A stretch of 38,442 nt of DNA from Caldifarciminota bacterium (GTDB taxonomy: Bacteria > Hydrothermota > Tepidihabitantia > SM23-42), in the NCBI GenBank assembly GCA_020349965.1, contig CP070705.1, positions 2,234,518 to 2,272,959 of the forward strand, in the 5' to 3' direction. The first letter of the stretch is position 1, and each line of letters begins with the position of its first letter. Positions 27,220-35,235 of this stretch are shown piece after piece. The notes below the pieces were generated by a model. That model was not told the origin of the DNA and did no database searches. It saw only the letters and a program-made list of their open reading frames with translations. Both the position numbers and the translations under genes were made by a program.

Positions 27220-27930
27220 ATGCAAACAAAAGAAATAAGAACATATCTTCAACTGCTGACGCTCGTGCTGGTCGTATTCGCCAGCACGGGCTGCTTCAGC
27301 AGACAAAGGTTCAGCAATTATGGCTGGCAGCTCGACAGCCTGAAATACTACACGCGTAGATTGGACAGCCTGCTGGTCGTTCAGAGCACTGAGATCGCGC
27401 AATTGAGTACCGACCTGTACACGAAGACGAATGAACTGAGCCAGAAATTCGACATGCTAAACTCACGCCTCGGTGAATCGGAAACCCAAATCACCCAGCT
27501 CTACAGTAAGATCAATCCGAGCCAGAGAGTGCTTGCCGATTCAGAGGCAATAGCACAGGTCAGCCCAGAGACACGCCTGCTCTACGAATCCGCCTACAAG
27601 AATTACGTTAAAGGCAACTATCAACAGGCTATCGATGGGTTCGGAGCATATCAAAAGGCAGCGCACGACGGCCCGCTGGTGGACAATGCCCTGTACTGGA
27701 TTGGCGAATCACACGCGGCACTCGGGCAGTTGCAGAGGGCCGTGAATGCCCTGCAGGAACTGGTATCCAAATACCCGAACAGCCCGCGTGTGCCCACAGC
27801 ACTTTACCGTATGGGGATCATCTACGAGGAAGCCAAAGACCAAAAGAGTGCAAGATACTACTACAACCAGGTGATAAGGGACTTTCCGAATTCGCCTGAG
27901 GCTGCTTTGGCCCGCAGCAAACTGCAATAA
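27220..27930 (+). CDS. cpoB: CpoB/YbgF-like lipoprotein with TPR
   Basis: This protein of 236 residues (from ATG 27220) has a signal ending in FASTGC, a likely lipobox with Cys25. A coiled coil follows (about 30-105), as in YbgF/CpoB, then a tetratricopeptide region (about 120-236) with the YxxGNYxxAIxxF and ALYWIGESHAALG pattern. CpoB coordinates Tol-Pal with peptidoglycan synthesis at division. An in-frame ATG at 27175 lies inside pal and would spoil the signal peptide. E. coli CpoB is periplasmic rather than lipidated, so the lipobox is a difference. It sits between pal and tolQ. Confidence 0.85.
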   Translation: MQTKEIRTYLQLLTLVLVVFASTGCFSRQRFSNYGWQLDSLKYYTRRLDSLLVVQSTEIAQLSTDLYTKTNELSQKFDMLNSRLGESETQITQLYSKINPSQRVLADSEAIAQVSPETRLLYESAYKNYVKGNYQQAIDGFGAYQKAAHDGPLVDNALYWIGESHAALGQLQRAVNALQELVSKYPNSPRVPTALYRMGIIYEEAKDQKSARYYYNQVIRDFPNSPEAALARSKLQ

Positions 27931-27932
27931 CC

Positions 27933-28637
27933 ATGAACATATTCAGAATCTTTTTGGACTCGAGCATTGCCGCTCAGACGATAATGGTCATCCTCGTAAT
28001 CTTCTCGGTCTGGTCCTGGGCAATATTCCTGAAAAAATCAATAGAATTTTCAAGAGTTAGACGGCAAACGAAGAAATTTCTTTCAAGCTACACTTTCCAC
28101 AAGGACATCAAAGAATGGGAGAACTACGGTCATCAGCTCAAGGACAATCCATACGGCCGGGTTCTTGCCAGCGGGCTGGACGAATTCAGAAAACTGAAGG
28201 TCCGAGTCAGTGCGCACCTGATGCACCAGAAAGAGCAGCATAAGGAAAGAGGTTTCATCAATGAACTCTCCGATAACATCCGCCTGGCAATGGAGCGGGC
28301 GAAGATTGACGAAATAACCGAACTCGAAGCCTCTTTGCCCACGCTCAGCACTTTCGTCAGCGTCAGTCCTTTTCTGGGACTGCTCGGAACCGTGTGGGGT
28401 ATCATGCTGGCATTTCTGGAGATCCGGGCACGCGGATCGGCACACATCACCATTGTCGCGCCGGGTATATCCGACGCATTGATTACAACGGTGTACGGGC
28501 TTCTCGTCGCCATCCCGGCACTCATATTCCATAACATCTTCCGGAGCCGCAGTAATAAGTACAGCGGGGAACTCGACAAATTCGTCAGTGAAATATACTC
28601 CGTTTTGAGAAAGGAATTACTAACCCTGTCTGGATGA
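27933..28637 (+). CDS. tolQ: TolQ-like proton channel protein
   Basis: This 234-residue inner-membrane protein fits the MotA/TolQ/ExbB family: one membrane segment near the N-terminus (about 12-34), a cytoplasmic helical part, and two more membrane segments containing the conserved PFLGLLGTVWGIM and TTVYGLLVAIPA motifs. With TolR it converts proton flow into force on TolA. The start is 2 bases after the cpoB stop, and the stop overlaps the tolR start (ATGA). TolQ rather than ExbB is chosen because of the surrounding pal, tolA-like and tolB genes. Confidence 0.93.
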   Translation: MNIFRIFLDSSIAAQTIMVILVIFSVWSWAIFLKKSIEFSRVRRQTKKFLSSYTFHKDIKEWENYGHQLKDNPYGRVLASGLDEFRKLKVRVSAHLMHQKEQHKERGFINELSDNIRLAMERAKIDEITELEASLPTLSTFVSVSPFLGLLGTVWGIMLAFLEIRARGSAHITIVAPGISDALITTVYGLLVAIPALIFHNIFRSRSNKYSGELDKFVSEIYSVLRKELLTLSG

Positions 28638-29029
28638 ACAATAAGGGACTGATCTCGGAGATAAACATCACCTCCCTGGCCGATGTCAGCATCACGCTGC
28701 TCGTAATATTCATCATTACAGCACCGATGATGACTCCGGGAATAGATGTCAACCTGCCCCGGACCGACGCCTCTTTGCCGCATGATGAAGAGGGGGTCAC
28801 GGTTTCGATCAACCAGGCACAAGAAATATACGTCGACAATGACAAGATCGCGCTCGAAAAATTCGAAGGCAAAATCCGGCAGATCCTAAACAGTAAGCCC
28901 CCCGGTATCATCGTCTACCTGCGTGCGGATAAAGAAGTCGATTACGGTTTTGTCGTCGAGATCGTGGGTAGGTTGCGCAAGGCGGGCGTTAAGGAATTGG
29001 GGCTTGTGGCAGAGATACCTCAGGGATGA
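28634..29029 (+). CDS. tolR: TolR/ExbD-like protein
   Basis: This 131-residue protein has a single membrane segment with the key proton-carrying Asp17 in the LADVSITLLVIF helix, followed by the periplasmic ExbD/TolR domain ending with the KAGVKELGLV segment. It forms the ion channel with TolQ. Its start overlaps tolQ and its stop overlaps the next gene, both by ATGA. All expected landmarks are present and the length is normal. Confidence 0.93.
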   Translation: MNNKGLISEINITSLADVSITLLVIFIITAPMMTPGIDVNLPRTDASLPHDEEGVTVSINQAQEIYVDNDKIALEKFEGKIRQILNSKPPGIIVYLRADKEVDYGFVVEIVGRLRKAGVKELGLVAEIPQG

Positions 29030-29646
29030 ACCGGTTTCATTTTCTGTCCATTGTTCTGCACGTTACCATTCTCGCTGCACTCTTCGTTTCAAGTCGCGCC
29101 GATTTCAAAACCCTGCCCAAACTCGAGGTCTACAAAGTCAGCCTCGCACCCCTACCGCAGCCGAAAGTGATAAGCCCCGAACAGGCAACGGACGAAATAA
29201 AAGAAATAATACCGGAAGAAAAACCCGAGGAAAAAGCACCACCTAAGAAGGATGAGAAGAAACCAGAACCCCCGAAGAAGCCGGTTGAAAAGAAGGCCGA
29301 GGAAACGGTCAAGAAAGGTTTGCCCGATATAAAACCCAAGATCTATACGGGTAGCGGACGGGGGTTTACATATTCTTATTACCTTAATATCCTGCTCAAT
29401 AAGATCAGCAGGAACTGGCACAATCCTTTCCGGGGCCAGAACGTGGTAATGAAAAGCATCGTCTATTTCGAGGTCGACAAGGACGGCAACATCTACAGCG
29501 TGCGCCTCGAAGATCGATCGGGCAATGAACTCTATGATGAAACGACAATGCGGGCAGTGATCGCCACGAAATCGCTGCCTCCCCTTCCCGATGAATTCGG
29601 TGACGATTATTTGAAGGTGCACCTCGAATTCCTGACGGCGCAGTGA
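29026..29646 (+). CDS. tolA: TolA-like energy transducer with TonB-type C-terminal domain
   Basis: This 206-residue protein has one N-terminal membrane anchor (about 5-22), a Lys/Pro/Glu-rich periplasmic stalk (about 50-100) and a C-terminal TonB/TolA-like domain with YYLNILLNKISRNWHNPF and a VYFEVDKDGNI strand. By position in the operon it should be TolA, linking TolQR in the inner membrane to Pal/TolB. The stalk is much shorter than the alanine-rich helix of E. coli TolA. Its stop overlaps the tolB GTG start by 4 bases. Confidence 0.85.
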   Translation: MNRFHFLSIVLHVTILAALFVSSRADFKTLPKLEVYKVSLAPLPQPKVISPEQATDEIKEIIPEEKPEEKAPPKKDEKKPEPPKKPVEKKAEETVKKGLPDIKPKIYTGSGRGFTYSYYLNILLNKISRNWHNPFRGQNVVMKSIVYFEVDKDGNIYSVRLEDRSGNELYDETTMRAVIATKSLPPLPDEFGDDYLKVHLEFLTAQ

Positions 29647-30872
29647 AATACCCGTTGATTCTCGTACTGCTGGCGGCAAGCGCACTACCGGCACAGGACA
29701 TATACCTCCGGCTCACCGACTACGGTGGAGGTAAGATCAATCTCGTCCTTGAACCGTTCACGGTCGAGGGACCAACATCAGGCAGCGATTTCACTCGCAG
29801 GGCCGCGGTAGTCGAAGATGTTCTCGGTAATGATCTCGAATATTCACTCTATTTCGAAATCGTCGCCGATACTACTTTCCTGCAAAAAGGCACCGAAGGT
29901 GTAGTGCTCAGAGCCACTGCAGCGAACGAGAAAATTTCCGTGCGCCTCGAAGATTTTGATACGCGCGAAAAAATATCGGAACGTTCTTATGACATCGAGA
30001 AAGATCCTCGGAGAACCGCTCACACCATCGCCGATGAAGTGATAAAGATATTGACCGGAGAGAAGGGAATTGCTTCGACCCGAATTCTCTTTTCCTACAG
30101 GAAGTCAGGCGGCAAAGAGATCGGGATGATCGACTACGACGGCTACAACTTTACGCGTATTACAAACAACGACAATATCAACCTCTTTCCTTCATGGGCT
30201 CCCGACGGAAAACGTCTGTTGTTCTCTACCTATACCAACGACCGCCTCAACATCTACGTCTACGATATTTCGGAGCGTACGACTACATCACTGTCATCAT
30301 TCAGAGGCTTGAATTTCGCACCATGCTGGTCCCCCGATGGAACGAAGATATGCATGAGCCTCTCCAAAGACGGGAATGCTGAGATATACGTCCTCGATCT
30401 CGAAACAAAGAAATTACACCGCCTGACCAACAACTCAGCGATCGACACATCTCCAACATTCTCACCGAACAGCCGCGAGATCGCTTTCGTCTCTGATCGT
30501 TCGGGTAACCCGCAGATCTATGTAATGGACACTCACGGCGGCAATGTCAGGCGCATGACGTTCCACGGTAATTACAACACATCACCTGCCTGGTCACCGC
30601 GCGGTGATATAATAGTATACGTATCCAGAGAGAAGGACAACTCCCAGCAGATCTACGTCACCGACCCTACAGACTTCAGTCCGATGCGCATCACCTATCT
30701 AGCCAACAACGAAGAACCTGCCTGGTCGCCCGATGGACTCCACATCGTATTCACATCGAATCGCACCGGGCAGTATGAACTCTACACAATGAACTGGGAT
30801 GGTTCAAGATTACGCAAATTGACGACCGGGATTACAGCCAACGCACCAGACTGGTCACCGCTTGCGGAGTAA
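29643..30872 (+). CDS. tolB: TolB beta-propeller protein
   Basis: This 409-residue periplasmic protein has a signal peptide (cleavage after LPAQ, about residue 18), an N-terminal alpha/beta domain (about 20-145) and a six-bladed propeller marked by repeats of the form SWAPDGKRLLF, CWSPDGTKICM, TFSPNSREIAF, AWSPRGDIIVY and AWSPDGLHIVF. TolB binds Pal. The GTG start at 29643 overlaps the tolA-like stop. The 3' end overlaps the convergent lipoprotein gene by 18 bases. Confidence 0.95.
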   Translation: MKYPLILVLLAASALPAQDIYLRLTDYGGGKINLVLEPFTVEGPTSGSDFTRRAAVVEDVLGNDLEYSLYFEIVADTTFLQKGTEGVVLRATAANEKISVRLEDFDTREKISERSYDIEKDPRRTAHTIADEVIKILTGEKGIASTRILFSYRKSGGKEIGMIDYDGYNFTRITNNDNINLFPSWAPDGKRLLFSTYTNDRLNIYVYDISERTTTSLSSFRGLNFAPCWSPDGTKICMSLSKDGNAEIYVLDLETKKLHRLTNNSAIDTSPTFSPNSREIAFVSDRSGNPQIYVMDTHGGNVRRMTFHGNYNTSPAWSPRGDIIVYVSREKDNSQQIYVTDPTDFSPMRITYLANNEEPAWSPDGLHIVFTSNRTGQYELYTMNWDGSRLRKLTTGITANAPDWSPLAE

Positions 30873-31331
30873 GGTACTATTACCCTCAGGCAGGGTATCG
30901 TACTCGGTTACTCCTTGAATCACCATCTGTCCTCCATCGTTTATTATCTCAAACAAGCTATTCCCGATCGGGAACTCAGCCCAGTAAAGCAGGACATGAT
31001 ATAGCCCAAAATCTAAAATCACGTTACTGAACATATCAACGATCATCGTATCCGCGCCCGCTGCAACCGGAACACTATCGCGCGCCAATTCCTCCTCATC
31101 CATGAAAAGTGCAATCGTAATTTCGAGAGGAGAATCGAAATGATCCACAAATTCGGCACGCATTCGCAGGCCGACCAGGTAGCCAGAGGTATTGTACCAC
31201 CCAAGGACCGGATAAGCCATGTAAAGCGACGGGGGCGTGCTGAAATCTTCATTGCCCGGATCATAGGGATTGATCCGTTCGCGGCAGGAAATTGCGAGCA
31301 ACATCAAAGCGAGTAGATATTTCGTTCGCAT
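30855..31331 (-). CDS. Putative lipoprotein, unknown family
   Basis: This 158-residue protein has a signal ending in LLAISC, a likely lipobox with Cys16. The mature part starts with an INPYDPGNEDF segment common near the N-terminus of lipoproteins in this kind of genome, and the rest looks like a beta-sandwich with no motif I can name. The ATG at 31331 is preceded by GGAGG with 6-base spacing and lies 9 bases after the stop of the upstream gene, so both are one operon. Its 3' end overlaps tolB. Confidence 0.7.
   Translation of the reverse strand: MRTKYLLALMLLAISCRERINPYDPGNEDFSTPPSLYMAYPVLGWYNTSGYLVGLRMRAEFVDHFDSPLEITIALFMDEEELARDSVPVAAGADTMIVDMFSNVILDFGLYHVLLYWAEFPIGNSLFEIINDGGQMVIQGVTEYDTLPEGNSTLLRKR
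30874..30903. terminator. Hairpin at the tolB/lipoprotein convergence
   Basis: TACCCT (30881-30886) pairs with AGGGTA (30892-30897) around CAGGC, and GTAC at 30874-30877 and 30900-30903 extends the stem after a small internal loop. It lies just after the tolB stop and inside the end of the lipoprotein gene. No T-run is present. Confidence 0.35.
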
Positions 31332-31340
31332 CTCGTCCTC

Positions 31341-31751
31341 CTAAAAACCTTTTTCAAAGCCGACAATGACCCTTGAATTGTACGCGTACTGGAGATCGAC
31401 CCGCGGTCTGAAGTTAGTTGAACGCTCTACGCTGTCCTGCCTGAACTGGTAATAGACTGCTCGGGCGATGAAGACAACCGCGCCAATTGCGAGAATATTC
31501 CTCATATTATCGTAGTGCCGCACCCTATCCCACTCCTCCAGAGCAGAACTCATCGTTTCGCTCCCCAGATACGCATCGTATGCATCATTCGCTTTCAACT
31601 GACAAATTCCCATAGCCCCTATACATGCACTGCCGATCAGAGTGCTCACCAAGACTTTACGGGAATGGTCGTGAGCAACCTCATCCCCGGTGACTGTAGT
31701 ATCCGCCGTCGCGGACACTAAGATGATGGAGACCACCAATTGTATCATCAT
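31341..31751 (-). CDS. Small exported/membrane protein, unknown family
   Basis: This protein of 135-136 residues has a signal peptide (about 1-17), then two further hydrophobic segments (about 35-50 and 88-102) separated by a polar part rich in Tyr, Asp and Ala (NDAYDAYLGSE, WDRVRHYDNMRNI). I do not recognise the family with certainty; it loosely recalls the membrane part of DUF5683-type proteins. Two ATG codons follow AGGAGG; the second (31748) has the better spacing. It is co-transcribed with the lipoprotein gene downstream from a promoter at 31854-31881. Confidence 0.65.
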   Translation of the reverse strand: MMIQLVVSIILVSATADTTVTGDEVAHDHSRKVLVSTLIGSACIGAMGICQLKANDAYDAYLGSETMSSALEEWDRVRHYDNMRNILAIGAVVFIARAVYYQFRQDSVERSTNFRPRVDLQYAYNSRVIVGFEKGF

Positions 31752-31853
31752 GCCTCCTTTTTGATCTGCTTCTCAAGAATGCCTGAGTGAGTAACGAAGA
31801 TAACAGATAAAACATAACAATTAGCGACGTAATACGCAGCCAATGAACGAGAT

Positions 31854-31881
31854 AGTATAGTAACCAGGCATGGGTTGTCAA
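31854..31881 (-). promoter_or_regulatory. Promoter of the two-gene envelope operon
   Basis: On the minus strand TTGACA (31881-31876) and TATACT (31859-31854) are separated by 16 bases. The leader is about 95 bases and ends in AGGAGG. Confidence 0.7.
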
Positions 31882-32006
31882 TAATGCCCGAGAAACGGCG
31901 AGTCTCCATGACATTCTATACCTGAACCAGGCTCGTGCTATTGACTTGGCGCCTATTATGGATAACCTAAGACAAGTGATCCGCCAAAGCAGCAAAAACA
32001 ACGGAC

Positions 32007-33257
32007 ATGTTTAACCTTCTCCGAAAAAAAGGAATTCTCTTCCTGGGTCTTTCAAACACCATTTCCCAACTCGGTGATCGTCTGACCCACATGGTCATCA
32101 TTACTCTGATCGGAGTCATGTTTCCAGGTCGCATCTCTGCCTTCAGTGAATTCTCTATCACTTTCTCACTGCCAATAATAATCCTGTCCCCTTTTGCAGG
32201 GGTCTTCGTCGACCACTGGAACAAACAGACGATCATGCTCCGCTGCCACTTGATCCAAGCTGTTCTCATTTTCATAACCCCGTTCTTTATCATGCTTACC
32301 AACAGCATCACTCCGGTCTGGGTGCTCGTCGTTTTGTTCTTTTCTCTGGATCTCTTCAATAATACATCTAAAAACAGCGTCATTCCGGATCTGGTTGATT
32401 ACGATCAACTCGTCCCGGCCAACTCAATAATCATCACGTTGGCCCGCGCCGCAACCTTCATCGGTATGGTCGGCGGCGGCTATCTCATTCAATGGGTTGG
32501 CTGGCAAGCGGGCTTCTTCATCGACGCATCGACCCACCTCATTGCCGGACTCCTCGTTCTCGGAATGGGTGCAAAGACCATGTTCGCACCGGTTCGGCCG
32601 GTCGACTTCTCGCTATCCAGAGAACTGAGGAAATCGATGAATACTTTCCTGAGCGATCTGAAGGAGTTGGGATTGCTACTCGTCAGAGACCGGATGGTCA
32701 TCCTCGTCATGATATCCGTATTCGTTCTCCCCTTCGTTTCCGCAGTAGCATACACTGTGTTGATATTCCTGGTCCAGCAGGAATTCGGCATGGGCACGCC
32801 CGGTGTCGGGTTGCTCGGAGGGCTCATTGGTGTCGGCATGCTATGCGGTGCAATTCTGATCGGCTATTTCGGAAAACATGTCGGCCGCGGGTTGATATTG
32901 ATCTATAGCGTTGCTTTGCTTGCCGTCTTCCTTTTCTTCGGACCACATTTCATTACTCCGGTTTACCTATACATCATATCGTTCGTGGTGGGTATCGTCT
33001 ACTCATTCATCGGGATCGCGCAGGATACAATCCTCCAGGAAGATGTGGCAAGTGGCATCCGGGGACGCATCTTCGCGACAAAAGAATTCATAGTGAACGT
33101 CACGTTTCTCGCAGGGGCGGTTATGGTCGGAGCGATCTCCAACCTTCTCGATCCGTTCATGATCATACGTCTTGTCAGCATCATTCTTCTTGCGATCACA
33201 GTCTTCGCAATAATCGTTTACCGCTCGATTCCCTATGAGATACGGTCGAAATTGTAG
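32007..33257 (+). CDS. MFS transporter, EntS/NreB-like exporter
   Basis: This 416-residue protein has about 12 membrane segments and fits the MFS_3 group that includes EntS-type and NreB-type exporters. Landmarks are SNTISQLGDRLTHMV at the N-terminus, the loop-2 region GVFVDHWNKQTIM and NNTSKNSVIPDLV. The substrate is unknown. The nickel regulator nikR follows 42 bases later on the same strand, and NreB-type members export nickel, so nickel export is a reasonable guess but not shown. A -35-like TTGACT lies at 31941, but no good -10 box follows it. Confidence 0.85.
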   Translation: MFNLLRKKGILFLGLSNTISQLGDRLTHMVIITLIGVMFPGRISAFSEFSITFSLPIIILSPFAGVFVDHWNKQTIMLRCHLIQAVLIFITPFFIMLTNSITPVWVLVVLFFSLDLFNNTSKNSVIPDLVDYDQLVPANSIIITLARAATFIGMVGGGYLIQWVGWQAGFFIDASTHLIAGLLVLGMGAKTMFAPVRPVDFSLSRELRKSMNTFLSDLKELGLLLVRDRMVILVMISVFVLPFVSAVAYTVLIFLVQQEFGMGTPGVGLLGGLIGVGMLCGAILIGYFGKHVGRGLILIYSVALLAVFLFFGPHFITPVYLYIISFVVGIVYSFIGIAQDTILQEDVASGIRGRIFATKEFIVNVTFLAGAVMVGAISNLLDPFMIIRLVSIILLAITVFAIIVYRSIPYEIRSKL

Positions 33258-33299
33258 CAGAAAGGCTGTGTTGTATACATGGAGAAAGGAAGGAAGTGT

Positions 33300-33719
33300 A
33301 TGCTCGATGCCATAAGATTCGGTGTCTCAATGAGCAGAGAACTGATCAGGAGTTTTGACCGGTTAATAAAGGAAACGGGTTATCCCAATCGCTCCGAAGC
33401 GATCCGAGATCTAATCCGCGAGCGATTGGTGCAGCAGGAGTTGCAATCCATGAATCGAACGACCGTGGGAACGATCACCATCGTGTACAGCCACGATGTT
33501 CGCGAACTGACCGAGATGCTCACCGACCTGCAGCACCGATATCACAAGCACATAATCTCGACCATGCACATTCATCTCGACCGCCACAACTGCCTCGAGG
33601 TATTGGTGGTCAGGGGCAAAGGTCGAGTAATAAGGAATATCGCCGACCGCCTGCTGAGCACAAAAGGGGTGAAGCACGGTAAACTGACGACGACTACGAC
33701 CGGACGGGCCCTCCGGTAG
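33300..33719 (+). CDS. nikR: Nickel-responsive regulator NikR
   Basis: This 139-residue protein has an N-terminal ribbon-helix-helix (RFGVSMSRELIRSF and RSEAIRDLIRERL) and a C-terminal ACT-type domain. The nickel site residues are present: His in the HKHIISTM region, HIH in MHIHLDRH and the Cys in NCLEV. NikR binds Ni(II) and then represses nickel uptake or activates other genes. ATG at 33300 is chosen because GGAAGG lies 6 bases upstream; an ATG at 33279 would add 7 residues. No nickel transporter or hydrogenase gene is in view except the possible MFS exporter upstream. Confidence 0.93.
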   Translation: MLDAIRFGVSMSRELIRSFDRLIKETGYPNRSEAIRDLIRERLVQQELQSMNRTTVGTITIVYSHDVRELTEMLTDLQHRYHKHIISTMHIHLDRHNCLEVLVVRGKGRVIRNIADRLLSTKGVKHGKLTTTTTGRALR

Positions 33720-33810
33720 ACCCAAAATACTCGTAAGTCGTATTCGTGACATAACCGTAGCCTTTGATGACGATACGGGCTTCGTGACCGTCAAACGAAT
33801 TCGCCTACGC

Positions 33811-33838
33811 TTGACACGGTAATACCGTTAGCTATAAT
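33811..33838 (+). promoter_or_regulatory. Promoter of tRNA-Pro
   Basis: TTGACA (33811-33816) and TATAAT (33833-33838) are both perfect with 16 bases between. The predicted start (about 33845) is 1 base before the mature 5' end of the tRNA, so 5' trimming would be minimal. Confidence 0.85.
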
Positions 33839-33845
33839 TGCCCAT

Positions 33846-33920
33846 CGGGGCGTGGCGCAGTTGGCTTAGCGCGCCAGCTTGGGGTGCTGGAGGTCGTCGG
33901 TTCAAATCCGATCGCCCCGA
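33846..33920 (+). tRNA. tRNA-Pro (anticodon GGG)
   Basis: A full cloverleaf of 75 bases can be drawn. The acceptor stem CGGGGCG pairs perfectly with CGCCCCG, the D stem is GCGC/GCGC, the anticodon stem is CCAGC/GCTGG with loop TTGGGGT (anticodon GGG at 33881-33883), and the T arm is GTCGG-TTCAAAT-CCGAT. The discriminator is A and the CCA end is not encoded. Confidence 0.97.
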
Positions 33921-33965
33921 TCTGAACATAAATTCCGAGCACCAAACAGCATCACGATCCTAAAA

Positions 33966-34049
33966 TCCAATGACAAAGAATGTTTCGATATTTGTATTTT
34001 GAATTTGAGATTTGCTTAGTATTTCGGATTTCGATGTTAGAATTTGTGA
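33966..34049. repeat. AT-rich degenerate oligonucleotide repeat
   Basis: Between the tRNA and the antiporter gene lies an AT-rich stretch built from imperfect variants of short words such as ATTTGTATTTTG, AATTTGAGATTTG, TATTTCGGATTTCG and GTTAGAATTTG. This style of intergenic repeat is known from several uncultured bacterial genomes. It encodes nothing visible. Copy number cannot be judged here. Confidence 0.4.
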
Positions 34050-34071
34050 AAATTCGCCAAACGAATTTTCA
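34047..34071 (-). terminator. 10-bp hairpin over the stop of the second antiporter gene
   Basis: TGAAAATTCG (34047-34056) pairs perfectly with CGAATTTTCA (34062-34071) around a 5-base loop, and the antiporter stop codon is inside the stem. On the minus strand no T-run follows; on the plus strand a run of six T lies about 12 bases later. Confidence 0.45.
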
Positions 34072-35235
34072 AATCTCTCCTGCTTTTTTCAGACCGTACT
34101 TGGCGCACAACGGACCGACAAGTTCATATATTACCGTTGTCGCGGTGATCGTCGTGAAGATCAGTTCACCGTATTTTGGGTACAATGTCTTTGCGCTCAG
34201 TGCAACACCGAGGGCGACTCCGGCTTGCGGCACCAGTCCCCAAGCAAGATTTCTGCTTATGTTCGCTCCGGCCCCGGAAATATGTGCACCAATTCGTACG
34301 CCGATGAACTTACCGACAACCCTGAAGATGATGTAGAGAGCGCCCATGACGCCGACCTGTGGCAGAATACCGATCTCGAGATTCGCACCCACGAGGACGA
34401 AGAAACCCAAGAATAGAACCATGTCGACCCTGCGGAGCGCTTTGAAGAAGAGCTCGCTTTCCCTAACGATATTCGCAACGACCAGTCCGAAAGCAATGTT
34501 CGTCAGCAACGGCGACAACTTGAATCTCACGGCCAATCCGACCGCCAGCATGATGAACCCGACAGCAATGATCAAGACCTCATCGGTGCTGGCAATGAAC
34601 CGGGTAATCACATACAACCCAACTGCCAGGGAACCACCGAGTATCAAGGCCAAGCATACCTCGGCAACGGCATGAATAAGCACGGTGGAACTGAACACAC
34701 CGACACGCAGTGCACTCGCCGTCGTTATCGCCAGCGCCGAGAATATCAGACACCAGGCATCGTCGATGGCCACTACCCTCAACAGCATATCGGTCACGGG
34801 GCCGCTCGCCCGGTATTCCCTGACCACCATCACCGTCGCTGCCGGCGCCGTTGCCGCGGCCGCGGCGCCCAGCACAAATGCCGGATGTATTGGTATCTTT
34901 TGCAGGATATGGTAGACGACCATGACGACTGTAACAACGACCCATGCGCAGGCCGCCTCCAGCACCGAGATCCAAATCACCGGTTTGCCCGCGGCCTTCA
35001 GATCTTTTAGTTTAAAATTGGCTCCGAGAGCGAATGCTATTATACCCAATACAAAATTGGTCACGAAATCAGACGCTGCCATCAGCCTTGAGGGGATGAG
35101 ATTGAATATCCGTGGACCGATAATAATGCCGACCAATAAGTAGGCGGTGACCGCAGGAAAATGGATTCGCCGCAGCAGTTTGGCACCCACGTACGCGCAG
35201 ATAATGATGAGTGCGATACCAAAAATACTATTCAG
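34069..35235 (-). CDS. CPA2-type Na+/H+ antiporter, second copy (CTG start)
   Basis: This 388-residue membrane protein with about 12 segments fits the CPA2 (KefB/NapA-type) exchangers. It has the ATAPAATVMVVREYRASG motif and the ion-binding Asp pair at 158-159 (VAIDDAW). CTG at 35235 is chosen because residues 1-160 then align without a gap to the first copy, and because the junction with the gene before has the same form (xTGAATAG, 8-base overlap). The next usable start, GTG at 35190, would remove half of the first membrane segment. A GGGGAG lies 10 bases upstream. It probably forms a homodimer, or a heterodimer with its neighbour. Confidence 0.85.
   Translation of the reverse strand: MNSIFGIALIIICAYVGAKLLRRIHFPAVTAYLLVGIIIGPRIFNLIPSRLMAASDFVTNFVLGIIAFALGANFKLKDLKAAGKPVIWISVLEAACAWVVVTVVMVVYHILQKIPIHPAFVLGAAAAATAPAATVMVVREYRASGPVTDMLLRVVAIDDAWCLIFSALAITTASALRVGVFSSTVLIHAVAEVCLALILGGSLAVGLYVITRFIASTDEVLIIAVGFIMLAVGLAVRFKLSPLLTNIAFGLVVANIVRESELFFKALRRVDMVLFLGFFVLVGANLEIGILPQVGVMGALYIIFRVVGKFIGVRIGAHISGAGANISRNLAWGLVPQAGVALGVALSAKTLYPKYGELIFTTITATTVIYELVGPLCAKYGLKKAGEI

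Noticed and set aside
31941-31968. TTGACT with a possible -10 box upstream of the MFS gene
   Set aside because: At the 16-base spacing the -10 box would be TAACCT, only a weak match; not called as a promoter.
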